Part shown: one piece after another, positions 1 through 5,522 of the stretch
Position numbering within the stretch: position 1 is the first letter of the stretch
How the letters are laid out: every line of letters starts with the position of its first letter
Source: Rubrobacter sp.
Lineage (GTDB): Bacteria; Actinomycetota; Rubrobacteria; Rubrobacterales; Rubrobacteraceae
Direction of reading: 5' to 3'
DNA: 6,059 nt
NCBI GenBank assembly: GCA_016781705.1
Contig: JADDPV010000177.1
Coordinates: 1-6,059 of the forward strand
Notes under the pieces: model-generated
Databases searched by the model: none
What the model saw: the letters and a program-made list of their open reading frames with translations, nothing else
What the model was told of the DNA's origin: nothing
Translations under genes and position numbers: made by a program

Positions 1-96
1 GATCGCGATCCTCTTGCCGGCCCTCAGGAGGCGCCCCGCGACCACCTCCCCGCCGGGCCCCATCCCGAGCATCACCGCGTCGTACCTCTCCGCCAA
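1..96 (-). CDS. FAD/NAD(P)-dependent oxidoreductase, N-terminal fragment (mercuric reductase / lipoamide dehydrogenase-like)
   Basis: This is the first 32 residues of a flavoprotein, cut by the left window edge. The fragment begins MAERYDAVMLGMGPGGEVV and continues through AGRLLRAGKRIAI. This is a Rossmann beta-alpha-beta unit: a hydrophobic strand (DAVMLGMG, residues 6-13), the glycine-rich FAD-binding turn GMGPGGE (11-17), a helix (VVAGRLLRAG), and the second strand (KRIAI). Class I pyridine nucleotide-disulfide oxidoreductases and related flavoproteins begin this way. The TTG start is chosen because AGGAGG lies 6 nt upstream (103-108, minus strand) and because the Rossmann strand begins only five residues in, as usual. 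The redox-active cysteines, dimer domain and substrate class lie outside the window, so mercuric reductase, dihydrolipoamide dehydrogenase, or a less specific relative cannot be told apart. Three of its four Arg codons are AGG, like the recombinase gene. The palindromic upstream region suggests repressor control. Confidence 0.8.
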   Translation of the reverse strand, partial: MAERYDAVMLGMGPGGEVVAGRLLRAGKRIAI

Positions 97-102
97 CTCC
101 GT

Positions 103-108
103 CCTCCT
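103..108 (-). promoter_or_regulatory. Shine-Dalgarno deciding the TTG start of the flavoprotein gene
   Basis: The minus strand reads AGGAGG here, 6 nt before the TTG at 96-94. The perfect core and ideal spacing support the TTG start and show that the ribosome uses a canonical anti-SD. Confidence 0.75.
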
Positions 109-123
109 CTTCCTCGCTCGCTG

Positions 124-169
124 CTTATTCGTTTAGACGAATAACAGCTTATGCGCTTACACGAATAAG
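124..169. promoter_or_regulatory. Two tandem palindromic operator-like sites
   Basis: Site 1 (125-144) is a perfect palindrome, TTATTCGT - TTAG - ACGAATAA, with 8-bp arms and a 4-bp centre. Site 2 (148-169) is CTTATGCG - 6 bp - CGAATAAG, with one mismatch between arms. The arms of both sites share the motif (C)TTATTCG, and the two centres are 24 bp apart. The sites are strongly AT-rich in GC-rich surroundings and sit 28-73 bp upstream of the minus-strand TTG start. The layout is typical of operators for dimeric repressors such as MarR or TetR family members, but no regulator gene is in the window, so the protein is unknown. Site 2 overlaps the proposed -35/-10 region and site 1 covers the expected transcription start. 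Confidence 0.6.
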
Positions 170-173
170 TCAA
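146..173 (-). promoter_or_regulatory. Putative promoter of the flavoprotein gene
   Basis: On the minus strand, TTGACT (173-168) matches the -35 consensus at five of six positions. A 16-bp spacer follows, then TAAGCT (151-146), a weak -10 that keeps the first TA and last T. Transcription would start near 139. The box positions coincide with palindrome site 2, which would make repression simple. The -35 is good and the -10 is poor, so this is tentative. Confidence 0.35.
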
Positions 174-363
174 GAGGCGACCGGGAATTCGCGCGCCTGT
201 CTCGCAAAGGAGAGCTCGCAAGGGAACGGGCTCACCGGCGAGGGCTCCGGCCGCGATGTTCACCGTGCGGCCCGAAAATCGGCCATCGGAGGCCGAAAGA
301 CCGTAACGAAGATTTCCGGGGCCTCCTTTCCGCTACGTGGGGCGCTTCTTAAAAACGACCGAA
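170..363. other. Central part of the divergent spacer, no gene seen
   Basis: No reading frame here has protein-like character with a supported start. Visible small structures are a near-perfect direct repeat, CTCGCAAAGG (201-210) and CTCGCAAGGG (215-224), and a hairpin TCGGCC-6 nt-GGCCGA (279-296). The hairpin is followed on the minus strand by four T residues (278-275). No function can be assigned to either. Confidence 0.4.
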
Positions 364-479
364 TAAGGGACAAACCAGCCGAGTCCCGATAACGCATCCC
401 GCAACTCCGGGGAGCAGTCCCGGAACTCTGTCCCGTTTGCGGAATACCGGTACTTGATATGCGAGGCGTTTTCGGGACA
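360..479. repeat. Cluster of GTCCC motifs and one operator-arm copy; candidate recombinase site
   Basis: The motif TGTCCC or GTCCCG occurs five times in both orientations: inverted at 364-372 (TAAGGGACA), direct at 383-391 (GTCCCGATA), 417-425 (GTCCCGGAA) and 429-437 (TGTCCCGTT), and inverted at 471-479 (TTCGGGACA). CGAATAAG at 360-367 is identical to an arm of the operator pair at 162-169. Resolvases of the Tn3 type bind several inverted short half-sites beginning TGTC directly upstream of their own gene, so a res-like or autoregulatory site is a reasonable reading. The spacings do not clearly reproduce the classic three-subsite layout, so this is a candidate only. Confidence 0.3.
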
Positions 480-481
480 AT
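454..481 (+). promoter_or_regulatory. Putative promoter of the recombinase gene, possibly leaderless
   Basis: TTGATA (454-459) matches the -35 consensus at five of six positions. After 16 bp comes GACAAT (476-481), which matches the -10 consensus at four of six. Transcription would start around 488, which is the A of the ATG. No good Shine-Dalgarno precedes that ATG (only a run of G at 482-486), which fits a leaderless transcript. The -10 overlaps the GGGACA motif at 471-479, suggesting autoregulation by bound recombinase. Confidence 0.35.
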
Positions 482-487
482 GGGGGC

Positions 488-1063
488 ATGAGGGTCGGGT
501 ACGCGAGGGTGTCGAGGAAGGACCAGAGGTTGGAGCCGCAGCGAGACACGCTGCTCGCGGACGGATGCGAGCGGGTCTTCGAGGAGAAGGTCTCCAGCAG
601 GGAGGCCGAGAGGAAGGCGTTGCGCGAGGCGTTCGCCTACTGCCGGCAGGGGGACGTGCTGGTGGTGGCGAGGCTCGACCGGCTGGGGAGGTCCTTGCGG
701 GAGCTCATCGACTTGGTCGGGGAGCTCGAGGGCAGGGGCGTGGGCTTCAGGAGCCTCAAGGAGAGCCTGGACACGACCACGGCGGGCGGGAGGCTGATCT
801 TCCACGTCTTCGGGGCCTTGGCGGAGTTCGAGAGGGAGATCATCCGCGAGAGGACCTTAGCGGGTCTGGAGTCGGCGAGGGCCAGGGGCAGGCACGGCGG
901 CAGGCCCAGGGCGCTCGACGAGAACAGGGCGAAGCTGGCCAGGAGGCTGAAGGCGGAGGGCGAGCACTCGGTGGAGGAGATCTGCTCCATGCTCGGGGTG
1001 GGCAGGTCCACACTCTACCGGTATCTGAGAGAGGACGATGCCACGGGGAGGGCCGAGGGTTGA
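488..1063 (+). CDS. Serine site-specific recombinase, resolvase/invertase family
   Basis: A 191-residue small serine recombinase, the usual length for the Tn3 resolvase/Hin invertase group. It cuts and exchanges DNA strands through a covalent phosphoserine link. The N-terminal catalytic domain starts with YARVS (residues 5-9), giving catalytic Ser9 and Arg7. ARLDRLGRS (61-69) carries the conserved Arg62, Asp64, Arg65 and Arg68. The segment around 94-122 has the family block with DTTTAGG, the long E-helix (AEFEREIIRERT) and Arg116, Arg120 and Arg122. GRHGGRP (134-140) links to a C-terminal helix-turn-helix (about 159-181, ending STLYRYL). All key residues are present, so it looks active. The ATG at 488 is used because the conserved RVGYARVS strand begins immediately. 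It differs from IS607-type enzymes, whose DNA-binding domain is N-terminal. About 23 of 32 Arg codons are AGG. Resolvase and invertase roles cannot be separated from sequence alone. Confidence 0.93.
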   Translation: MRVGYARVSRKDQRLEPQRDTLLADGCERVFEEKVSSREAERKALREAFAYCRQGDVLVVARLDRLGRSLRELIDLVGELEGRGVGFRSLKESLDTTTAGGRLIFHVFGALAEFEREIIRERTLAGLESARARGRHGGRPRALDENRAKLARRLKAEGEHSVEEICSMLGVGRSTLYRYLREDDATGRAEG

Positions 1064-1199
1064 CCCGAGCCGACGGGTTCCTCGTCCGCCGGGCACTGTG
1101 GGATGGAAACCAAGAGGCGCGTCGGAGGAGACAAAGGGGTGGGAAGAGCGTGCGGCCGCGGTATCATCATCCGTAACGGTCTAATGCAGGGTGGCAGCC
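1064..1199 (+). promoter_or_regulatory. Recombinase-CBASS spacer with candidate CBASS promoter and Shine-Dalgarno
   Basis: A short hairpin, ACCCG - 6 nt - CGGGT (1062-1077), overlaps the recombinase stop but has no T tract, so termination is doubtful. TATCAT (1162-1167) matches the -10 consensus at five of six, with no recognisable -35 at the right distance. TCTAAT (1180-1185) is a second five-of-six match but would place the transcription start at about 1192, removing most of the ribosome site. AGGGTGG (1188-1194) lies 5 nt before the ATG at 1200 and is the probable Shine-Dalgarno of the first CBASS gene. Confidence 0.35.
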
Positions 1200-2531
1200 A
1201 TGGTGCTGGAGTTCGTGGGAACGTACGTCGCGGGGAAGCTGCTCGACTGGGCGATCCCGCGCGGCATCGTGCTTGCCGCCGGCTCCGAGAAGGAGCGGAC
1301 CACCCGAGAAGCTTTTGACGAAGCGGCGATCGATGCCCTGGCTGACGTCGCGTGGGAGGAGGCCAGGGCGCCAACCGACGAGGAGTCGGCGCGGGCGCTC
1401 GCCGAGCACGTGAGCACTTGGCTTACGGAACCCTCGGTCGCGGACAAGCTGTTCCGGGCGGCCAACGCCAAGGTGCAAGCCGACTCAAAGCTCGTTGTGG
1501 AGCTTATAGAGCAGTCGGGTTTCGAGGTGTCGATCGCCCCTTTCGACATGGAAGATTTCGTCGCGGCCTTCGTTCCCCGGCTGGGCGAGGTGGTGGACCG
1601 CGAGATGCGGTCGCAAGGCCTGACCGAGACCGTGCTCGCGGACAAGCTGGACGAGCTGCTCGCGCGGACCGAGCCGCTCGGGTCCGCCATCCGCGCCGCG
1701 ACCCCCGCGGCTGACGGACCCGGCAGACATCCCGTGCTCGTGGGCGTTCGCAGCTTCACCCGCCGCGCGGAGGACATGGACGACGAGATGGACTACCTCC
1801 TGCGCCTGGAGAACCACTTCGACGGTCGCCGCATCAGATCCCCCGAACTTTGGCGCGAGGCCGTGTACCCGGAGCTTGAGGCGTTCCTGGGCGGCAACCT
1901 GAACGGGCACGACCGGTACCTTTTGCACCTGAGCGCCCACACGACCATAGCGTTCGCCTGCGGGTACTTGTTGGACCCGAAGTCCGGCGTGGACGTGGTC
2001 CCGGTGCAGCGCACGGGCGGCAAGCAGGAATGGCGCCCCGCCGTGGACCCCGGCGAGGCCCGGCGCGGGTTGCCGGAGGAGCTGTGGACGTTAAGCCCCC
2101 TTCCGCTTCGTGAGGACGGACGCGACGTCGTGATGGCGCTCAGCGTGACGCGCGACGTTCTTCGGGACGCGGCCGCGTACGCGCGAGAAAATATCCCGAC
2201 GGCCGGCAGGATCTTGGGCTTCGAAGTAACGTCGGGTGCGGGACAGCACTCCGTCCGGGACGGCACCCACGCGCTGCTGCTCGCCGACGACCTGATGGCG
2301 CGCTTCGATGAAGCGCGATCCCCCGACGAGAGGGCGGGAACCGTGCACCTGTTCGCCGCCGCCCCTGCCGGCTTCACGTTCTTCGCGGGGAGGCTCGCGA
2401 GGGGCCTGAGGCGCTGTGTGCTCTACGAGTTCGACTTCGAGGGGGGCGCCCTGGGTGCCTACGAACCGTCCTTGGCATTCCCGCCGCCCGTGGGTGGGGC
2501 GGAACGCGAAACCGAGATCCGAGGAGGATGA
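1200..2531 (+). CDS. SAVED-domain CBASS effector with unrecognised helical N-terminal domain
   Basis: This 443-residue protein is the probable second-messenger sensor and effector. The C-terminal part (about 178-428) is a SAVED domain: a strand VLVGVRSF, the block LLHLSAHTTIAFACGYLL (241-258), a Trp after the next strand (W278), the ALSVTRDV strand (313-320), then VHLFAAAPAGFTFFAGRLA (382-400) and VLYEFDF (407-413). SAVED domains are known to bind cyclic di- or trinucleotides made by CD-NTases, and to activate fused effectors, often by oligomerising. Residues 1-165 look almost wholly helical and charged, with an amphipathic first helix (about 5-27) interrupted by K13, D16 and R21. I see no HNH, PD-(D/E)XK/DUF4297, TIR, Lon-type protease or clear transmembrane pair, so the killing activity is unknown. 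The ATG at 1200 is preferred over GTG 1191 because AGGGTGG sits 5 nt before it. The stop overlaps the CD-NTase start. Confidence 0.85.
   Translation: MVLEFVGTYVAGKLLDWAIPRGIVLAAGSEKERTTREAFDEAAIDALADVAWEEARAPTDEESARALAEHVSTWLTEPSVADKLFRAANAKVQADSKLVVELIEQSGFEVSIAPFDMEDFVAAFVPRLGEVVDREMRSQGLTETVLADKLDELLARTEPLGSAIRAATPAADGPGRHPVLVGVRSFTRRAEDMDDEMDYLLRLENHFDGRRIRSPELWREAVYPELEAFLGGNLNGHDRYLLHLSAHTTIAFACGYLLDPKSGVDVVPVQRTGGKQEWRPAVDPGEARRGLPEELWTLSPLPLREDGRDVVMALSVTRDVLRDAAAYARENIPTAGRILGFEVTSGAGQHSVRDGTHALLLADDLMARFDEARSPDERAGTVHLFAAAPAGFTFFAGRLARGLRRCVLYEFDFEGGALGAYEPSLAFPPPVGGAERETEIRGG
2521..2527 (+). promoter_or_regulatory. Shine-Dalgarno of the CD-NTase gene, inside the end of the SAVED gene
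   Basis: GAGGAGG directly abuts the tandem ATGATG (2528-2533). The first ATG has no spacing from it and the second has 3 nt, so the second may be the better initiation codon. The SAVED stop TGA (2529-2531) overlaps either start, giving translational coupling. Confidence 0.6.
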
Positions 2532-3682
2532 TGACCGCGCTGCCTTACCGCTTCGCCGATTTTCTGACGAAGATACGACCGACGAGGGCCCAGCTCGAAG
2601 ATTACAGCGACGGGCACAACCGGCTCACCGATCGCCTCAAGGCGGACGAGGCCCTGAAACCGATCGTCGTGAGCACCTTCCTGCAGGGGAGCTACCGCCG
2701 TTCCACCGCGGTGAGGCCCATCGGGGACAGCCGCCCCGACGTGGACGTGATCGCGGTGACGAGGCTGAGCTCGGCCGAGTATTCGCCGCAGGAGGCCCTG
2801 GACGTCTTTATCCGGTTCCTCGAGAAGCACTACGAGGGGAAGTGGGAGCAGCAGGGACGCTCCATCGGCATAGAGCTCTCGAAGGTCGCTCTCGACCTCG
2901 TGGTCACCTCCGCCCCCGACGAGGCCGAAGAGGGCCTGCTCCTGTCCGAGCCCGTGACGCTTTCGAGGAGCGTGGAGGACCTCGAGGCGTGGGACCTCGG
3001 CGACTCCTCCGCCGTGAAGAAGTCCGCCGCGCAGTATGACCTGGAACGCGCGCGGATCGAGGCCGCCCTCAAGCAGGCGAGGTGGCAGCTCTCGCCGCTG
3101 GAGATCCCGGATCGGGAGGCGAACACCTGGCAGGACACGCATCCACTGGCGCAGATCCAGTGGACCGTCGGGAAGAACGCCGACACCAACAAGCATTACG
3201 TCAACGTCGTCAAGGCCCTCAAGTGGTGGCGCAAGGTCAACCACAAGACCCCAAAATACCCGAAGGGGTACCCCCTCGAGCACCTCATCGGCCAATGCTG
3301 CCCCGACGGCGTCGGCTCGGTGGCGGAGGGCGTGACCCGCACGCTGGAGAACATCCGCGACGTTTACGCTACCAACGCCACGCTGAAAGTGCCGCCCTAC
3401 CTCAAAGACCACGGCGTCGAACAGGACGTGTTCCACAGGGTGACGGGCGAGGAGTTCGCCCAGTTCCACGGCCAGGTTACGGAGGCCGCGGCCATAGCGC
3501 GCCGCGCCTACGACGCCGAGGACGAGCGCGAGAGCGCCGAGGCGTGGATAGAGCTGTTCGGCGACAGGTTCCCCAAGCCCCCTCCCGGTGGCGGGGGCAA
3601 GGGAAACAGCGGCGGCCCGGGCTCGGGCGGGTACACGGAGCGCAAGGAATCGTCGCGGATCGGCGGGGGCCGCTTCGCCTAG
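2528..3682 (+). CDS. CBASS CD-NTase (cGAS/DncV-like cyclic oligonucleotide synthase, SMODS type)
   Basis: A 384-residue nucleotidyltransferase that makes the cyclic oligonucleotide signal from NTPs in the cytoplasm. The polymerase-beta-type active site is intact: GSYRRSTAVRP (54-64), then the metal-binding pair Asp71 and Asp73 in PDVDVIAVT, and a third carboxylate Asp123 in VALDLVV. The helical half carries the family blocks W201 with DTHP (203-206), HYVNVVKALKWWR (223-235), PKGYPLEHLI (245-254), and a C-terminal core ending AEAWIELFGDRFP (337-349). Residues 352-384 form a Pro/Gly-rich, probably disordered tail ending GGGRFA. In type II CBASS the CD-NTase C-terminus is the group joined to targets by Cap2, and a flexible tail ending in a small residue fits this role. 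The clade and the product are not assigned from sequence alone. The true start may be the second ATG (2531). Arg codons are mainly CGC and CGG, with about a quarter AGG. Confidence 0.94.
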   Translation: MMTALPYRFADFLTKIRPTRAQLEDYSDGHNRLTDRLKADEALKPIVVSTFLQGSYRRSTAVRPIGDSRPDVDVIAVTRLSSAEYSPQEALDVFIRFLEKHYEGKWEQQGRSIGIELSKVALDLVVTSAPDEAEEGLLLSEPVTLSRSVEDLEAWDLGDSSAVKKSAAQYDLERARIEAALKQARWQLSPLEIPDREANTWQDTHPLAQIQWTVGKNADTNKHYVNVVKALKWWRKVNHKTPKYPKGYPLEHLIGQCCPDGVGSVAEGVTRTLENIRDVYATNATLKVPPYLKDHGVEQDVFHRVTGEEFAQFHGQVTEAAAIARRAYDAEDERESAEAWIELFGDRFPKPPPGGGGKGNSGGPGSGGYTERKESSRIGGGRFA

Positions 3683-3683
3683 C

Positions 3684-5522
3684 GTGTTCGAGGAGGACGC
3701 GCCCCCCGAAGACCTGCTGGCCGGCCGGCGGGCGCTGGAAGGCCTGGCCGGGGTCGAGCTCCTCGAGGACTACCGCTTGTACGACCTGGGCGACGACGGC
3801 CAGGCGTGGGTCCTGAGGTGCCGGCTGTCCCCGGAGGTCGAACCCGGCGGGCCGATCCCCGCCTCGACGGACTGGTACGTGCTCGTCGACCCCGCCTACC
3901 CGTGGGGCCCTATAAGGTTCTACCCGGCCAAGGACGGGGGCATCTCCCTCACGTTCCACCACCAGAACCGCAACGACCCCGGCGACGACTCCCTCCCGTG
4001 GCGCACGGGGGACCCGTGCCTCGACAGCGCCGTCCGGGCGCTGGGCAGATCGGCGCACGACCCGGAGCCTTACGGCGTCCACGAACGCCTGCGGTGGCGC
4101 TTCGAGCGGGCCCTCGCCTGGCTCGGTGCCGCTTCTCGCGGGGAGCTGGCGCAAATCGGGGAGCCGTTCGAGTTGCCCCAGTACCTACCCACGTTGGGCG
4201 CGCTCGGCCTCACCGTCGTCTTTCAGGAGGGGTCCGATACATTGCCTACGTGGGAAGGGACGAACGACCTCGCCGGACTCGTTGACTTACGGGCGCACGG
4301 TAAGGACGGTGCCATCCTCGTGGTCGACCGCTTTAGGTCGCCGGGGGGCGGCGCGGTGCTCGCACCGAGGTGGGGGCGCGCCCTGACCGAAACCGAAGGC
4401 GACACGCATCTTGGGGCATGGGTCCGTCTGAACGAGACCCCGGTATTGGATCCGTGGAAGGGCCCGGTAACCTGGGGCGAGTTGCGAGAGGCGTTCAAGG
4501 CCCAGGGACTGAACCTCGATCGGCTGCTGAGGGGGGTGTCGGGGCGCCTGCGGGACGGAAACAGGCACGCCCTGTTGCTGGGCTTCCCGATTCCCGACAG
4601 GGTGGGCGAGGACGCCCGCCGGATGCACTGGCAGGCGCTGCTGCTCCCGGTGTTGTCCAGGGGCCGACAAACCGTCCGGGGGTTCAGGGCAAACGAGGCG
4701 GGCTACCAAAGGCGAGACAGGAGCGAAGTCCTGATAGACGCCGGTCCCGTGGACTGGGTTGCTACGGAGAATTGGCACCGGGAGGACGTTTCGACCCGCG
4801 GGAGGCTCCCGGAAGCCCTGACGTCGAAGGAGATCCTGATCCTCGGCGCCGGGGCGATGGGTTCCGCGATCGGGGAGTTGTTGGCGCGCTCCGGGGCGGA
4901 CCGGATAACCTTCATGGACGGCGACCGCATGGAGGTCGGGAACCTGGTACGGCACACCTTAGGGCTCTCCGAGATGCACGCGCCGAAGGCGGAGGCCTTG
5001 GCCGCGCGACTCAACCTCGCCTCCCCGCACGCGAGGGTCGAAAGCATCGCCGGGCGCTTTCCGCCGAAGGAGGCGGACGACAGGGAAAGGGTCAAGCGAT
5101 GCGGTATCGTGCTCGACTGCACCGGAGACGACGCCGTCCTCCGTCAGCTCGAGCTCTTCCCGTGGGGGGACGAGAAGCTGTTCGTATCCGCTTCCGTGGG
5201 CTTCGCGGCGAGGCGGCTGTTCTGTTTCGCGGCCGTCGGGAGAAGCTTCTCCACTGAGAAGTACCTGGACAAGGTCGGGCCCTGGATTCGGGAAGAGGCG
5301 GGCCTGTACGACGAGGACGAGCTCCCGAGGGAGGGCGCCGGGTGCTGGCACCCCGTCTTCCCGGCCAGGATCGACGACGTGTGGATGATGGCTGCGGCCG
5401 CCACCAAGGTACTGGAGTCGGTTGCCGCCTCACGTCCGCACGATCCCCTCCTGACCGTCTTCGAGCGGCACGAGGACGGGGGCGCGTTCGGCGGGTTGAG
5501 GATCGCGGAGCCGCCGAGTTAA
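3684..5522 (+). CDS. cap2: Cap2, E2-E1 fusion ubiquitin-transferase-like CBASS protein
   Basis: A 612-residue protein that, in known type II CBASS, adenylates the CD-NTase C-terminus, carries it as thioesters, and conjugates it to a target to prime signalling. The N-terminal E2-like domain (about 10-150) has WYVLVDPAYPWGPIRFYP (64-81), SLTFHHQNRN (88-97) and the catalytic cysteine Cys112 in PWRTGDPCLD. A linker domain (about 150-375) follows. The ThiF-type E1 domain begins at ILILGAGAMGS (384-394), with Asp412, Asp414, Asn420 and Arg423 in the MDGDRMEVGNLVRH block, Lys435, and LDCTGDD (477-483). The E1 cysteine is Cys554 in GAGCWHPVFPARIDD. Both cysteine positions are close to those I recall for Enterobacter cloacae Cap2. 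The start is the GTG one base after the CD-NTase stop. A longer in-frame ATG at 3588 would only add low-complexity residues read over the CD-NTase tail. With no strong Shine-Dalgarno, coupled re-initiation is likely. Confidence 0.93.
   Translation: MFEEDAPPEDLLAGRRALEGLAGVELLEDYRLYDLGDDGQAWVLRCRLSPEVEPGGPIPASTDWYVLVDPAYPWGPIRFYPAKDGGISLTFHHQNRNDPGDDSLPWRTGDPCLDSAVRALGRSAHDPEPYGVHERLRWRFERALAWLGAASRGELAQIGEPFELPQYLPTLGALGLTVVFQEGSDTLPTWEGTNDLAGLVDLRAHGKDGAILVVDRFRSPGGGAVLAPRWGRALTETEGDTHLGAWVRLNETPVLDPWKGPVTWGELREAFKAQGLNLDRLLRGVSGRLRDGNRHALLLGFPIPDRVGEDARRMHWQALLLPVLSRGRQTVRGFRANEAGYQRRDRSEVLIDAGPVDWVATENWHREDVSTRGRLPEALTSKEILILGAGAMGSAIGELLARSGADRITFMDGDRMEVGNLVRHTLGLSEMHAPKAEALAARLNLASPHARVESIAGRFPPKEADDRERVKRCGIVLDCTGDDAVLRQLELFPWGDEKLFVSASVGFAARRLFCFAAVGRSFSTEKYLDKVGPWIREEAGLYDEDELPREGAGCWHPVFPARIDDVWMMAAAATKVLESVAASRPHDPLLTVFERHEDGGAFGGLRIAEPPS

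Noticed and set aside
275..296. Minus-strand terminator (TCGGCC hairpin followed by TTTT)
   Set aside because: The stem is only 6 bp, the T run is four long, and there is no minus-strand gene upstream for it to end.
1062..1077. Rho-independent terminator after the recombinase
   Set aside because: The ACCCG/CGGGT stem is 5 bp with no T tract, so it is not enough to call.
454..1176. Plus-strand 240-codon frame overlapping the recombinase
   Set aside because: Gly/Arg/Glu-rich composition with no recognisable motif, in a frame shifted from the clear serine recombinase gene.
1191..1199. GTG start for the SAVED protein (adds MAA)
   Set aside because: It lies inside the AGGGTGG Shine-Dalgarno that serves the ATG at 1200; it cannot be fully excluded.
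2459..3469. Long minus-strand reading frame of 336 codons opposite the SAVED/CD-NTase genes
   Set aside because: It is an antisense shadow produced by GC-rich third positions; the plus strand carries intact conserved motifs across the same bases.
3588..3683. Upstream ATG extending Cap2 by 32 residues over the CD-NTase gene end
   Set aside because: The added residues are Ala/Arg/Gly-rich low-complexity sequence read out of frame over the CD-NTase tail; the GTG at 3684 gives a normal-length Cap2 and a clean one-base junction.
5342..5521. ATG extension of Cap3 by 60 residues inside Cap2
   Set aside because: The extra residues are Arg-rich and overlap conserved Cap2 E1 sequence; the ATG at 5522 overlaps the Cap2 stop and gives a standard JAB-domain length.
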